From an uncultured Flavobacterium sp. (GTDB taxonomy: Bacteria; Bacteroidota; Bacteroidia; Flavobacteriales; Flavobacteriaceae): DNA of 64,000 nucleotides. Location: assembly GCA_937773775.1 (NCBI GenBank), contig CALJVL010000014.1, positions 58,565-122,564 of the forward strand. Reading direction: 5' to 3'. Within the stretch, counting starts at the first letter, position 1, and every line of letters begins with the position of its first letter. Position numbers and translations under genes: made by a program. The notes beneath the pieces are model-generated. The model was not told the DNA's origin and searched no databases. It saw only the letters and a list, made by a program, of their open reading frames with translations. Shown here piece by piece: positions 47,468 through 56,345 of the stretch.

Positions 47468-47758
47468 TTATTTTGCTTCGTTATTTGTTTTCACACCTTC
47501 CACAAAAACCTTCGCTGGTTTGAATGCAGGGATGTTGTGTGCAGGAATTTTTATTGTGGTGTTTTTAGAAATATTTCTTCCAGTTTTTTCAGCTCTAGTT
47601 TTAACAATAAAGCTTCCAAATCCTCTTAAGTATACATTATCACCAGTCTCTAATGAATTTTTAACTTCAGTCATAAAAGTCTCTACTGTTGCCTGAACAT
47701 CTCCTTTTTCAAGACCTAATTTTTCTGAAATTTTCGCTACGATATCTGCTTTCGTCAT
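47468..47758 (-). CDS. hup: HU-family DNA-binding protein
   Basis: The 96-residue protein matches HU: MTKADIVAKISEKLGLEKGD at the N-terminus, LETGDNVYLRGFGSFIVKTR, and the DNA-arm region RAEKTGRNISKNTTIKIPAH, with PAFKPAKVF after it. It bends and compacts chromosomal DNA as a dimer. An exact minus-strand -7 box TATATTTG lies at 47803-47810. Unusually for this window, an AAGGAAAG purine stretch precedes the ATG. Confidence 0.95.
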   Translation of the reverse strand: MTKADIVAKISEKLGLEKGDVQATVETFMTEVKNSLETGDNVYLRGFGSFIVKTRAEKTGRNISKNTTIKIPAHNIPAFKPAKVFVEGVKTNNEAK

Positions 47759-47802
47759 TTTCTTTCCTTATTTATTATATTGTAATAATTTTTTTGAGTG
47801 TG

Positions 47803-47810
47803 CAAATATA
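47803..47810 (-). promoter_or_regulatory. -7 promoter box of the HU gene
   Basis: TATATTTG on the minus strand, exact consensus, giving a leader of roughly 40 nt. Confidence 0.6.
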
Positions 47811-47867
47811 TGAATTTAAAAAACAATTATTCAAGCTAAATCATTAAAATTTAACGACATAAACTTT

Positions 47868-47875
47868 TACTTTTG
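47868..47875 (+). promoter_or_regulatory. -7 promoter box of mutY
   Basis: TACTTTTG, exact consensus, 17 nt before ATG 47893. Confidence 0.55.
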
Positions 47876-47892
47876 TCATTAAATATTTAATA

Positions 47893-48927
47893 ATGAAATT
47901 TTCTAAATTGCTTATACAGTGGTATTTACATAACAAGCGTGATTTGCCATGGCGAAATACTACCAATCCATACCATATTTGGCTCTCAGAAATCATGTTA
48001 CAGCAGACTCGTGTCGCTCAAGGAACGCCATATTTTTTAGCATTTACAGCTGCATTTCCCACCGTTTTTGATTTGGCTAATGCGGATGAAGAACAGGTGC
48101 TGAAATTGTGGCAAGGACTGGGATATTATTCACGAGCCCGAAACCTGCATAAAACCGCCCAATTTATTGCAGCGGAGTTGGATGGCGTTTTCCCCGATAA
48201 TTATAATGACCTATTAAAACTTAAAGGAGTGGGGGAGTACACAGCGGCAGCCATTGCTTCTTTTTCTTATCGAGAGCCAGTCGCGGTTGTTGATGGAAAT
48301 GTGTTTCGGGTCTTATCTCGTTATTTTGATGTCGAAACAGACATTGCTTTGGTATCTGCCAAAAAGGAATTTACATTACTGGCTTTCGAATTAATGCCAA
48401 AAGATGACCCTGCAACTTTTAATCAAGCAATTATGGAGTTTGGCGCTTTACAATGCGTCCCCAAAAGTCCTAATTGCTGTATTTGTGTTTTTAACGATAG
48501 CTGTTTGGCGTTACAGAAAAAGAAGGTTGACCAGTTGCCAGTGAAATCGAAAAAGCTAAAAGTTAGAAACCGTTATTTTAATTATTTGGTCGTCTCTGAC
48601 GATAATGAAAATACAGTAATTCAAAAACGAACTTCAAAAGGGATTTGGCAAAACCTTTATGAATTTCCTTTGATAGAAACCGAGGCGGTCGAGAGCTTTG
48701 ATTATATTGTGGAGCGAATTGAGAAAGATTTCTTTGTTAACGACAGTGTGGATAGTGTAATGGAATATAATGAGAAGAGTATCGTTCATAAACTTTCGCA
48801 TCAGCATTTGCATATTAAATTTTGGAAAGTGAATATAAAAGGAATCGTAAAAAATGGTACGGATGCCATAACTTTAAGAACATTTCCTTTTCCTATAGTA
48901 ATTCATAATTTTATCGAAAAGCAATAA
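47893..48927 (+). CDS. mutY: A/G-specific adenine DNA glycosylase
   Basis: The 344-residue base-excision enzyme removes adenine mispaired with 8-oxoguanine. The helix-hairpin-helix GVGEYTAAAIASFSYREPVA with VVDGNVFRVLSR (catalytic Asp) is present. The 4Fe-4S ligands follow the canonical C-x6-C-x2-C-x5-C in QCVPKSPNCCICVFNDSC, and a C-terminal NUDIX-like MutT domain follows (about 225-344). It starts the conserved run mutY-ssb-gldE-gldD. Confidence 0.95.
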   Translation: MKFSKLLIQWYLHNKRDLPWRNTTNPYHIWLSEIMLQQTRVAQGTPYFLAFTAAFPTVFDLANADEEQVLKLWQGLGYYSRARNLHKTAQFIAAELDGVFPDNYNDLLKLKGVGEYTAAAIASFSYREPVAVVDGNVFRVLSRYFDVETDIALVSAKKEFTLLAFELMPKDDPATFNQAIMEFGALQCVPKSPNCCICVFNDSCLALQKKKVDQLPVKSKKLKVRNRYFNYLVVSDDNENTVIQKRTSKGIWQNLYEFPLIETEAVESFDYIVERIEKDFFVNDSVDSVMEYNEKSIVHKLSHQHLHIKFWKVNIKGIVKNGTDAITLRTFPFPIVIHNFIEKQ

Positions 48928-48949
48928 TATTGGGCTCTGAAAAAAAATG

Positions 48950-48957
48950 TACCTTTG
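48950..48957 (+). promoter_or_regulatory. -7 promoter box of ssb
   Basis: TACCTTTG, exact consensus, 21 nt before ATG 48979; it overlaps the TTG that would open the longer frame. Confidence 0.5.
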
Positions 48958-48978
48958 AGATATATCCACAATAATATT

Positions 48979-49419
48979 ATGAACGGAACATTAAATAAAG
49001 TGATGCTTATTGGGCATCTTGGCGATGAAATAAAAATGCATTATTTTGATGGTGGAAATTGTATTGGAAGGTTTCAATTGGCGACAAATGAAGTTTACAT
49101 TAACAAAACTACTAATGAAAAAATCACTTCTACGGAATGGCATAATCTCGTTGTTCGTAATAAAGCTGCGGAAATTTGCGAAAAGCACTTATCAAAAGGA
49201 GATAAGATATATGTAGAAGGCCGAATTAAATCACGCCAGTGGCAGACAGAGGAAGGAACTACAAAACACACGAGCGAAATTCAGGTTACGGAGTTTACTT
49301 TTCTGTCGACAAAGAAAACTGCTGAAAACAACACGCAAATTCAGAGTCCGGAATCCGTAAAAAAAACTAACTTTGACCCAGAAAATAACGGCTTACCCAT
49401 TAATGATTTGCCGTTTTAA
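48979..49419 (+). CDS. ssb: Single-stranded DNA-binding protein
   Basis: The 146-residue protein has the OB fold of bacterial SSB (LNKVMLIGHLGDEIKMHYF, EWHNLVVRNKAAEICEKHLS, KGDKIYVEGRIKSRQWQTEE) and the acidic C-terminal tail ending NDLPF that docks partner proteins. The start is ATG 48979 (MNGTLNKVMLIG). It lies between mutY and gldE, so may be partly co-transcribed with the gliding genes. Confidence 0.95.
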   Translation: MNGTLNKVMLIGHLGDEIKMHYFDGGNCIGRFQLATNEVYINKTTNEKITSTEWHNLVVRNKAAEICEKHLSKGDKIYVEGRIKSRQWQTEEGTTKHTSEIQVTEFTFLSTKKTAENNTQIQSPESVKKTNFDPENNGLPINDLPF

Positions 49420-49442
49420 TTGTCTAACTAATCTTTTTTAAT

Positions 49443-50744
49443 TTGGACCCAGATCCCAGTTTAATTTTTGCCTATTCAGTTGATACTAATCTAGTATATG
49501 GTTTTATCGGAATAGCCGTATTGCTTTTATGCTCTGCGTTAGTTTCTGGTGCAGAAGTAGCATTGTTCTCGTTGTCGCAAACTGAAGTTGATGAAACGAC
49601 ACAAGGAAACCCCTCCAAAGGAAAGATTATATCCGAGCTATTAGAAAGACCAAAAAAATTATTGGCAACACTTTTAGTGGCTAATAATTTCATTAATATT
49701 GGAGTTGTGATTCTATTCTCTTTTATAGGAGGTAATCTGTTTTCTTCTATAACTTCGCCAGTTTTAAAGTTCACTTTAGAAGTAGTACTGGTGACCTTTT
49801 TGCTTTTGTTATTTGGCGAGGTTCTGCCTAAGGTATATGCGAGCAGAAACAATGTAAAGTTTGCTAATGCGATAGCGTATCCTATTGCAATACTTGATAA
49901 GTTGCTGTCGCCAATAAGTATTCCTATGAGGGAAACGACGGTTTATTTGCACAATAAATTGGGGAAACAAAAAACAAATTTTTCGGTTGATCAATTGTCG
50001 CAAGCTTTGGAGTTGACCTCGTCAGAGGAAACTTCATTAGAAGAACAAAAAATATTATTTGGGATTGTGACTTTTGGAAACACGGATACCAAGCAGGTAA
50101 TGAGCCCAAGAATTGATATTTTTGGCCTAGAAATAACGGAATCTTTTTCTGAGATATATTCTAAAATTATAGAAAAAGGTTATTCCAGAATCCCAGTTTA
50201 CAGGGATAATATTGACCAGATAGAAGGAGTTTTGTTTGTTAAGGATTTACTGCGTCATTTAGACAAGGAGGAAGATTTTGAATGGAATACGTTGATTCGG
50301 GAACCGTTTTTTGTTCCAGAAAATAAAAAACTCGACAATTTGCTCAAGGATTTTCAGAGGATGAAAAGCCATCTCGCCATAGTAGTTGATGAATATGGCG
50401 GTACTTCAGGTTTAGTTTCACTAGAGGACGTTATTGAAGAAATTGTAGGAGATATTAGTGACGAATTTGATAATGAAAATGTAAATTTTATCAAAATTGA
50501 TGATAAAAACTACCTTTTTGAAGGAAGAGCAAACTTAAAAGATTTTTATAGGGTTATAGATGTTGACGAAGAAGTTTTCGAAATTAAAAAAGGAGAAGCT
50601 GAAACGTTGGCTGGATTTATCCTTGAAATTTCGGGTAATTTCCCCGCCAAAGGCCAAAAAATTCGTTACGAAAACTGTTTGTTCACCATAGAAACAGTAG
50701 ACAAAAAACGAATCAAACAGATAAAAGTAACGATTGATGTTTAG
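49443..50744 (+). CDS. gldE: Gliding-motility-associated protein GldE (CNNM/CBS/CorC family)
   Basis: The 433-residue inner-membrane protein has an N-terminal CNNM (DUF21) domain with about four helices (FIGIAVLLLCSALVSGAEVA, then AATLLVANNFINIGVVILF-like segments), a CBS pair (about 215-330, MSPRIDIFGLEITESFSEIY and LAIVVDEYGGTSGLVSLEDV) and a CorC/HlyC C-terminal domain. Generic annotation is 'hemolysin', but position before gldD identifies GldE. The frame opens with TTG at 49443 and no ATG is available upstream, so TTG is the likely start. Overlaps gldD by 8 nt. Confidence 0.85.
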   Translation: MDPDPSLIFAYSVDTNLVYGFIGIAVLLLCSALVSGAEVALFSLSQTEVDETTQGNPSKGKIISELLERPKKLLATLLVANNFINIGVVILFSFIGGNLFSSITSPVLKFTLEVVLVTFLLLLFGEVLPKVYASRNNVKFANAIAYPIAILDKLLSPISIPMRETTVYLHNKLGKQKTNFSVDQLSQALELTSSEETSLEEQKILFGIVTFGNTDTKQVMSPRIDIFGLEITESFSEIYSKIIEKGYSRIPVYRDNIDQIEGVLFVKDLLRHLDKEEDFEWNTLIREPFFVPENKKLDNLLKDFQRMKSHLAIVVDEYGGTSGLVSLEDVIEEIVGDISDEFDNENVNFIKIDDKNYLFEGRANLKDFYRVIDVDEEVFEIKKGEAETLAGFILEISGNFPAKGQKIRYENCLFTIETVDKKRIKQIKVTIDV

Positions 50745-51333
50745 ATTAAGGAATGAAAATAAAACGCAAAACCGCAGGCTGATTATTGAAATAGCCTTGA
50801 CAGTTTTGATGTTATTGTTGTTTACAGCTTGTAAGGATGATGTTTTCCCCAAGCCAGCCAGTCATTTGCGTTTAGATTATCCAATGGCGAAATACGTGGA
50901 TTTCGAAGACCAGTGTCCGTTTAGTTTTGAAATGAATTCTAATGCAATTGTAAAAGGAGAGAAGGATTGTGGTTTTACCATTTCGTACCCAAAAATGAAA
51001 GCTACGATTTACCTGACCTATAAACCGGTCAGCTCCAATATAAATGTCTTATTGAGAGATGCTCAAAAATTAACATATGAGCATGTTATAAAAGCAGATG
51101 ATATATCAGAACAACCCTATTTGAATCCGAGCAGAAAAGTATATGGTATGTTTTATCGTGTAGACGGGAATGCGGCGACAAATTCCCAGTTTTATGTAAC
51201 GGATAGTACTAAACATTTTGTCACAGGTTCTGTTTATTTCTATGCTAAACCTAATTTCGACTCTATAATGCCGGCAGCTAGTTATGTTAGAAATGACATG
51301 CAGCGGTTGATGGAAACGTTGAGATGGAAATAA
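50737..51333 (+). CDS. gldD: Gliding motility lipoprotein GldD
   Basis: The 198-residue lipoprotein has a lipobox LLFTAC with Cys32, followed by DDVFPKPASHLRLDYP, a motif recurrent in GldD, and a soluble domain (YPMAKYVDFEDQCPFSFEMN). In F. johnsoniae GldD is required for gliding and T9SS function. The ATG 50737 overlaps the end of gldE, so the two are coupled; in F. johnsoniae GldE is thought to support GldD. Confidence 0.9.
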   Translation: MFRLRNENKTQNRRLIIEIALTVLMLLLFTACKDDVFPKPASHLRLDYPMAKYVDFEDQCPFSFEMNSNAIVKGEKDCGFTISYPKMKATIYLTYKPVSSNINVLLRDAQKLTYEHVIKADDISEQPYLNPSRKVYGMFYRVDGNAATNSQFYVTDSTKHFVTGSVYFYAKPNFDSIMPAASYVRNDMQRLMETLRWK

Positions 51334-51347
51334 GAAAATATAAAAAT

Positions 51348-51376
51348 GGGATTCGTAGCAGCGAATCCTTTTTTTT
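51348..51376 (+). terminator. Terminator of the gldED unit
   Basis: Stem GGATTCG/CGAATCC (51349-51355 with 51362-51368) followed by eight T. Confidence 0.85.
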
Positions 51377-51738
51377 ATTAACATAATTGGTTCATCAACT
51401 ACTTCTAGGTCAAAAACTGTGTTGGTTTTGCCGTTTTCCAATTGCATGTGCTGTTTTTACAAAATGTTACGGTAGCAGGTTTTTTGTAGAGATTAACCGG
51501 AGCCGTTTGCAGTTCAGTAAGCTATGTTAGTTATTTCTTGTACAGTAAAACTGCTTAGTTACAAGTTTGCTGTAACAATGGCTTCTTTTACTTTTGGGTT
51601 AACTTTTTCTTCAGCAGCTCCTTATCTTAGAGCTTTCTTTGTCTTTTTTTGTAATTGATAAACAAAATAACGGTAAGTGCAAATACAGCTTCCGACTTCT
51701 TTCAGTTCGCAGTTAATTGATTTTAAGCATCTTAAGCG
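51377..51738 (-). other. Stretch with probable decayed minus-strand coding sequence
   Basis: No intact gene. Read on the minus strand, fragments such as AAEEKVNPKVKEAIVTANL, SSFTVQEITNIAY and QLENGKTNTVFDLEVVDEPI read coherently but are separated by stops and a frame change. This looks like an old small gene convergent with gldD. I do not recognise the family. Confidence 0.35.
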
Positions 51739-51819
51739 GTGCTAAAATTGTTTCTAAAATTAATAGAAAAAAGACCTCTAATTCGTAAAATTATTACAAT
51801 TTTGAAAAAAATAGGGGTT

Positions 51820-52686
51820 ATGGAAGCGAAACAATTGAAATGGGCATACTTGACGGCTCTTGCCTTAGTGTGGGGAAGTTCTTTTATATTGATAAAAAAG
51901 GGACTAATTGGTTTGTCTGCCTTGCAGGTAGGGTCCTTGCGAATTATATTCGCCGCTATTTTTTTATTGCTGATTGGTTTCAGAAGCTTGCCAAAGATTC
52001 CGAAACATAAATGGAAGTACATTGCAATGACCTCAGTTTTTGGCACGTTTGGACCAGCTTTTCTTTTTGCATTGGCGCAGACTGAGATTGATAGTTCAGT
52101 AAGCTCCATCCTAAATTCCCTCACGCCATTAAATACTTTAATTTTAGGATCCTTATTTTTTGGAGTTAGTTTTCAAAAACGGCAGGTTTGGGGAGTTTTT
52201 ATAGGTCTTATGGGGAGTTTGCTATTGGTGTTCAGTGGCGCTATGAATAACCCCAATCAGAACTATTATTATGCTATTTTAGTGATTATAGCATCCATTT
52301 GTTATGCCATAAATGTTAACCTAATAAAGAGGTTTTTGTCAGACTTGAGTCCGTTAAGTATTACTACGGGTAACTTTGCTGTGTTGCTTCTCCCAGCGTC
52401 TTTAATTTTGTTTTTTACGGGTTTTTATGAAGTAATTCATATAGAAACTGTGCAACATGCTGTTTTGTTTATTGTTGTTTTGGGTGTTGTGGGAACAGGA
52501 ATTGCCAATATTTTCTTTTTTAAATTAATCCAAATTTCGTCTCCTGTTTTTGCAACTTCGGTAACGTATTTAATTCCAGTTGTGGCTTTCTTTTGGGGGT
52601 TGCTAGACAATGAAATGCTCACGCCTATTCAGTTTTTAGGAGCATTCATTATATTGATAGGTGTGTATTTGTCTGCAAAAAAATGA
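51820..52686 (+). CDS. EamA/DMT-family transporter
   Basis: The 288-residue inner-membrane protein has ten predicted helices in two EamA repeats: WAYLTALALVWGSSFILIKK starts the first, with FGPAFLFALAQTEIDSSVSS, and the second contains ATSVTYLIPVVAFFWGLLDN and FLGAFIILIGVYLSAKK. DMT proteins export metabolites such as amino acids; the substrate is unknown. ATG 51820 (MEAKQLKW) is chosen over the TTG frame start at 51739, which adds a non-conserved basic stretch. Confidence 0.85.
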   Translation: MEAKQLKWAYLTALALVWGSSFILIKKGLIGLSALQVGSLRIIFAAIFLLLIGFRSLPKIPKHKWKYIAMTSVFGTFGPAFLFALAQTEIDSSVSSILNSLTPLNTLILGSLFFGVSFQKRQVWGVFIGLMGSLLLVFSGAMNNPNQNYYYAILVIIASICYAINVNLIKRFLSDLSPLSITTGNFAVLLLPASLILFFTGFYEVIHIETVQHAVLFIVVLGVVGTGIANIFFFKLIQISSPVFATSVTYLIPVVAFFWGLLDNEMLTPIQFLGAFIILIGVYLSAKK

Positions 52687-52720
52687 AACTACATATAAAA
52701 AGAATGTTTTTTAAAACAAC

Positions 52721-52746
52721 AAAGGCTATCGATTAAGATAGCCTTT
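52721..52746. terminator. Terminator between the EamA gene and the M16 operon
   Basis: Perfect 10-bp stem AAAGGCTATC/GATAGCCTTT between convergent genes; T-runs are weak. Confidence 0.65.
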
Positions 52747-52766
52747 GTCTGTTTTAGGCGATTTGA

Positions 52767-54815
52767 TTATTTAAAATCTGCAGCCGTAACTCCTTCGTTG
52801 ATTTTTATATCGGATATTTTGATGTCCAATTCAAAACCTACGTTCTGGATAATGTTAAAAGGAACTTTCACTCCTTTAACTTCTCTATAGTCACTAAAAT
52901 TAGTTACTTGTGTAATAGACTTTCCTCCTTGATCTGTTGTTTTTGCATCTGCCAGTTTTAAACCGGTAGTGACATCATAATAGAGGGTAGTTTTACCGTC
53001 TTTAATTGCATAAGCGTCACTACCGTTAATAGTTTCGATACCGTCAAGTGTTACGCCTTCTTTTATAGCCAACTGTAATTCTGGAAATAGGATCGCACTA
53101 TCCTTCATTTCGGACAATTCAGTTCCTTCAAAGTCTTTTCGTTGTCCTTGTTGTAGCACATAAGCGCTGCTTTCATTAACCACTTGTTTCATGATGCTCA
53201 TAGTCCCCATTGCTAACTCTACATTTAATTTGCCTTGCGAATCCGCTTTTGAAGTGAAAGTTAAAGGTGACGGTGCTTGTGGTATGACCGTTGAGCCTAC
53301 CATAGCGATTGTTTTTATGGATTTAACCACTTTTTCTCCACCTATAGCACTAATGTAATTGTCTAAGACGCTCTTAATGGTTACGCCTGCTGGCGTTTCT
53401 TTTTTGAAAACTGGTTTTTCTATTGATGTTCCATATTTATCAAAATAGAACATGGGAATTTCTAATTTCTCCAATGCGGGAGCTACTTCAGATCCTTTAC
53501 CCACAACTACTATTCTGATGTTGTCTGCTAAGAAAAATCGGTTAGCTGCGCTTTTAATGTCTTCTACTGTTACTGCATTTATGTTCTTGATATAGTTTTC
53601 GTAGAAATCCGCAGGTAAGTTTTGTGTTTCGGTATTTAAAGCATAACGCGCTACAGTCGTCGGCTTTTCAATTTGCATTACAAAGTTTCCGATGTATTTT
53701 GCTTTTGCATTTTTCAAATCATCAGCAGAAACTATTTCTGTTCTGATTTTTCTTAATTCGCTTAAAATTTCAACTACTGAACTGTCCGTTACGGCATTTC
53801 TTACCGATGTTGAAGAACGAAATTTTTCTACATATTTACCGGATCCTACATTAGAATAAGCCCCATATGTCCAACCGTGTTTTTCACGCAGGTTTAAAAA
53901 CAGCCTTCCTTCTCCGCCACCGCCAAGAATCTGATTTGCCAGGATAGCAGCAAAATATTGTTTGTCGGTCATTTTTAAATTGATAGTATTCACAACTGAA
54001 ATTTCAGACTGAACTGCATTCGGCATATCTACAAAATCGATCTGAGTTTGTAGCGCGTTTTTAGGATCAGGGTATGCTGTCTGAGGAGCAACTCCTTTGG
54101 CCCAAGAGCCAAAAAGTTTCGTAACCATTTTTTTTACTTCTTTCGTATTGACGTCTCCTACAACGATCAAGTAAGCATTTCCGGGAACAAAATTGGTATT
54201 GTAGTTTGCAACGGCATCCTGTAAACTAACTTTGTTAATGCTCTCGGCACTTAAAAATTCTCCCGAAGGATGATTTACTCCAAAAGCCAAAACATCTTCA
54301 ACTCTTCCGGCAACAGCAGCTACACTTTTTTCTTGTGTTTTTATTCCTTCTAAAAGCTTCGCTTTTATTTTATCAAATTCTTCTTGGTTAAACACGGTGT
54401 TTAATGCGCCGTCAGCCATTAATTCGAGTATTCTCCCTGAGTATTTGGACAATCCGCTGGCAACAGCAGCATTTGAGCTAAACCTTATATCTGCACCTAA
54501 GAAATCAACTTCCTCATTAAAGGCATCTTTTGAGGTTTTTGTCGTTCCGCTTCCGATAAGTTCGCTTGTGATATCTGCAACTCCTTTTTTATCTCCTTCG
54601 GCATAAGGCATGTTGTCCAAGCTAAGGCTGTAGGAGACTCGAGGTAGCTTATGATTTTCCACTACCATTACTTTCAGTCCGTTCTTAAGCTCAAAATTAC
54701 TGGATTTGCCGATCTTAATTGTCGGAGGGGAGGTAGGAGTTGGTTGCGGGATTACTTGTCCTTGCGAAACTAAAGTCAAAAACAGACTTGATAGTATGTA
54801 TATTGTTTTTTTCAT
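52767..54815 (-). CDS. M16-family non-catalytic partner with C-terminal LolA-like extension
   Basis: The 682-residue exported protein (signal peptide 1-20, ending VSQGQ) has two M16 domains but lacks HxxEH at the expected place (DITSELIGSGTTKTS), so it should be the substrate-holding subunit of an M16B heterodimer. It keeps the R/Y-type end GGGGEGRLFLNLREKHGWTY. After residue ~475 an extra domain of about 205 residues (VLDNYISAIGGEKVVKSIKT onward) has a strand pattern like LolA/outer-membrane lipoprotein-sorting folds. The catalytic partner is encoded just upstream (12 nt gap). Confidence 0.8.
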   Translation of the reverse strand: MKKTIYILSSLFLTLVSQGQVIPQPTPTSPPTIKIGKSSNFELKNGLKVMVVENHKLPRVSYSLSLDNMPYAEGDKKGVADITSELIGSGTTKTSKDAFNEEVDFLGADIRFSSNAAVASGLSKYSGRILELMADGALNTVFNQEEFDKIKAKLLEGIKTQEKSVAAVAGRVEDVLAFGVNHPSGEFLSAESINKVSLQDAVANYNTNFVPGNAYLIVVGDVNTKEVKKMVTKLFGSWAKGVAPQTAYPDPKNALQTQIDFVDMPNAVQSEISVVNTINLKMTDKQYFAAILANQILGGGGEGRLFLNLREKHGWTYGAYSNVGSGKYVEKFRSSTSVRNAVTDSSVVEILSELRKIRTEIVSADDLKNAKAKYIGNFVMQIEKPTTVARYALNTETQNLPADFYENYIKNINAVTVEDIKSAANRFFLADNIRIVVVGKGSEVAPALEKLEIPMFYFDKYGTSIEKPVFKKETPAGVTIKSVLDNYISAIGGEKVVKSIKTIAMVGSTVIPQAPSPLTFTSKADSQGKLNVELAMGTMSIMKQVVNESSAYVLQQGQRKDFEGTELSEMKDSAILFPELQLAIKEGVTLDGIETINGSDAYAIKDGKTTLYYDVTTGLKLADAKTTDQGGKSITQVTNFSDYREVKGVKVPFNIIQNVGFELDIKISDIKINEGVTAADFK

Positions 54816-54827
54816 GATGGTTCTGTA

Positions 54828-56153
54828 TTATTTTTTGGCTTTGTCTGATGATGGAACATAATCTAGCACTAATCTTTGGTTAGGATTTAGATATTTTTTT
54901 GCAACAGCTCTAATTTCTTCTGGAGTGATGCTGCGGTACAGGTCAATTTCTGTATTTATTAAATTTACGTCCTCGTAAAGCATGTAGTAAGTTGCTAGAT
55001 TATCTGCTATGCCTTCAATAGAGGCATTACTATTTACGTATTTATTCTCGTACTTATTTTGAAGTTTTTGTAGTTCTCTATCAGAAATTAAATCTGTCTG
55101 TAGTTTTACGATTTCAGAATCAATTTCAGTAAGGATGTTTTCAGATGTACTTGGTGCTTGAGGTAAGCCATAAAGAATATATGTCCCATAATCCTCTTGA
55201 CTATAGCTAAATGCACCAATTTGTAAAGCCATTTTTTTGTCGTCAACTATTTTTTTATATAACCTGGAGCTCTTACCGTCACTTAAAATTGTTGAAATAA
55301 AATCTAAAACTCTAGCATCACGAGTTTTCATGGATGGAGTTCTGTAAGCGGCAACAATCATTGGGATTTGAATATTTGAGTCCTCAAATTTTGCTTTAAT
55401 GGTTTCGGTAATTGGTTTTTCTACGAAAGTCTCTCTTTTGATAGAAGTTCCTTTTTCTATGGGTCCAAAGTATTTTTGGATCCATTCTTTAGCTTGGTCT
55501 GCGCTAAAGTCGCCAGCTACTAAAAGTACTGCGTTGTTTGGAATATAAAACTTCTTATTGAAGGCTTGGAATTCTTCTAGTTTTGCAGCGTCCAAGTGAT
55601 CCATCGAGCCAATGGTCGTCCAGCGGTAAGGGTGGTTTGTGAACATTTTTTTCTTTACCTCTGGAATCATTTGTCCGTAAGGGCTGTTGTCATAGCGCAA
55701 TCTTTTTTCCTCTTTGACAACCTCATTTTGGGTATCTACTCCAATTTGGTTAATAATAGGATGTCTCATTCTCTCTGACTCCATCCATAATCCTAATTCA
55801 AGATTGTTAGACGGGAACACTTCGTAGTAATAGGTGCGATCTTCTGTAGTGTTGGCGTTGTTTGTTCCTCCGTTTGCAGTCACAATTTTAAACCATTCCC
55901 CACGTTCGATGTTCTTAGTACCTTCAAACAACAAATGTTCAAAAAAGTGAGCAAAACCTGTTCTTTCCGGATTTTCATCTTTGGCTCCTACGTGATACAT
56001 CACCGATGTTATTACAACTGGGGCAGAGGGGTCGTTTTGTAAAATGACATGTAGGCCATTGTCTAAATTGTATTCTTCGAAGTCTACTTTTTGTGCAGAA
56101 AGGGCTCCGCCGAGCAAAAGTGTGGCGCTTAACGCCATTATTGATTTTTTCAT
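54828..56153 (-). CDS. M16-family zinc peptidase, catalytic subunit (copy B)
   Basis: The 441-residue exported protein has a signal peptide (1-20, LLLGGALSAQ) and the inverted zinc motif HxxEH in GFAHFFEHLLFEGT, with the downstream Glu ligand in QNEVVKEEKRLRYDN. The second M16 domain follows from about residue 225. It is very similar to the gene at 57769-59094 and forms a catalytic/non-catalytic pair with the gene at 52767. Substrate unknown; likely periplasmic or surface peptide degradation. Confidence 0.9.
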   Translation of the reverse strand: MKKSIMALSATLLLGGALSAQKVDFEEYNLDNGLHVILQNDPSAPVVITSVMYHVGAKDENPERTGFAHFFEHLLFEGTKNIERGEWFKIVTANGGTNNANTTEDRTYYYEVFPSNNLELGLWMESERMRHPIINQIGVDTQNEVVKEEKRLRYDNSPYGQMIPEVKKKMFTNHPYRWTTIGSMDHLDAAKLEEFQAFNKKFYIPNNAVLLVAGDFSADQAKEWIQKYFGPIEKGTSIKRETFVEKPITETIKAKFEDSNIQIPMIVAAYRTPSMKTRDARVLDFISTILSDGKSSRLYKKIVDDKKMALQIGAFSYSQEDYGTYILYGLPQAPSTSENILTEIDSEIVKLQTDLISDRELQKLQNKYENKYVNSNASIEGIADNLATYYMLYEDVNLINTEIDLYRSITPEEIRAVAKKYLNPNQRLVLDYVPSSDKAKK

Positions 56154-56275
56154 AGGTGTTAATAGTTTGATTGATGTATAGGTCGTGCTCTAGATAATAT
56201 TGTTACATTAAAAATCATTTTTTATAAGAATTTGCGTCTTTTTTCATCGTTGGATGAATTAAATATTTGTATTTC

Positions 56276-56316
56276 AAAAAAAAGGCTCTCTATCAAAGTA
56301 AATGATGGAGAGCCTG
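56276..56316 (-). terminator. Terminator between the two M16 pairs
   Basis: Minus-strand stem GGCTCTCCATCA/TGATAGAGAGCC (one mismatch) followed by a long T-run. It shows that the two pairs are separate transcription units. Confidence 0.75.
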
Positions 56317-56345
56317 TTCCAGTTTATGATTGGGAATAACTGTCT

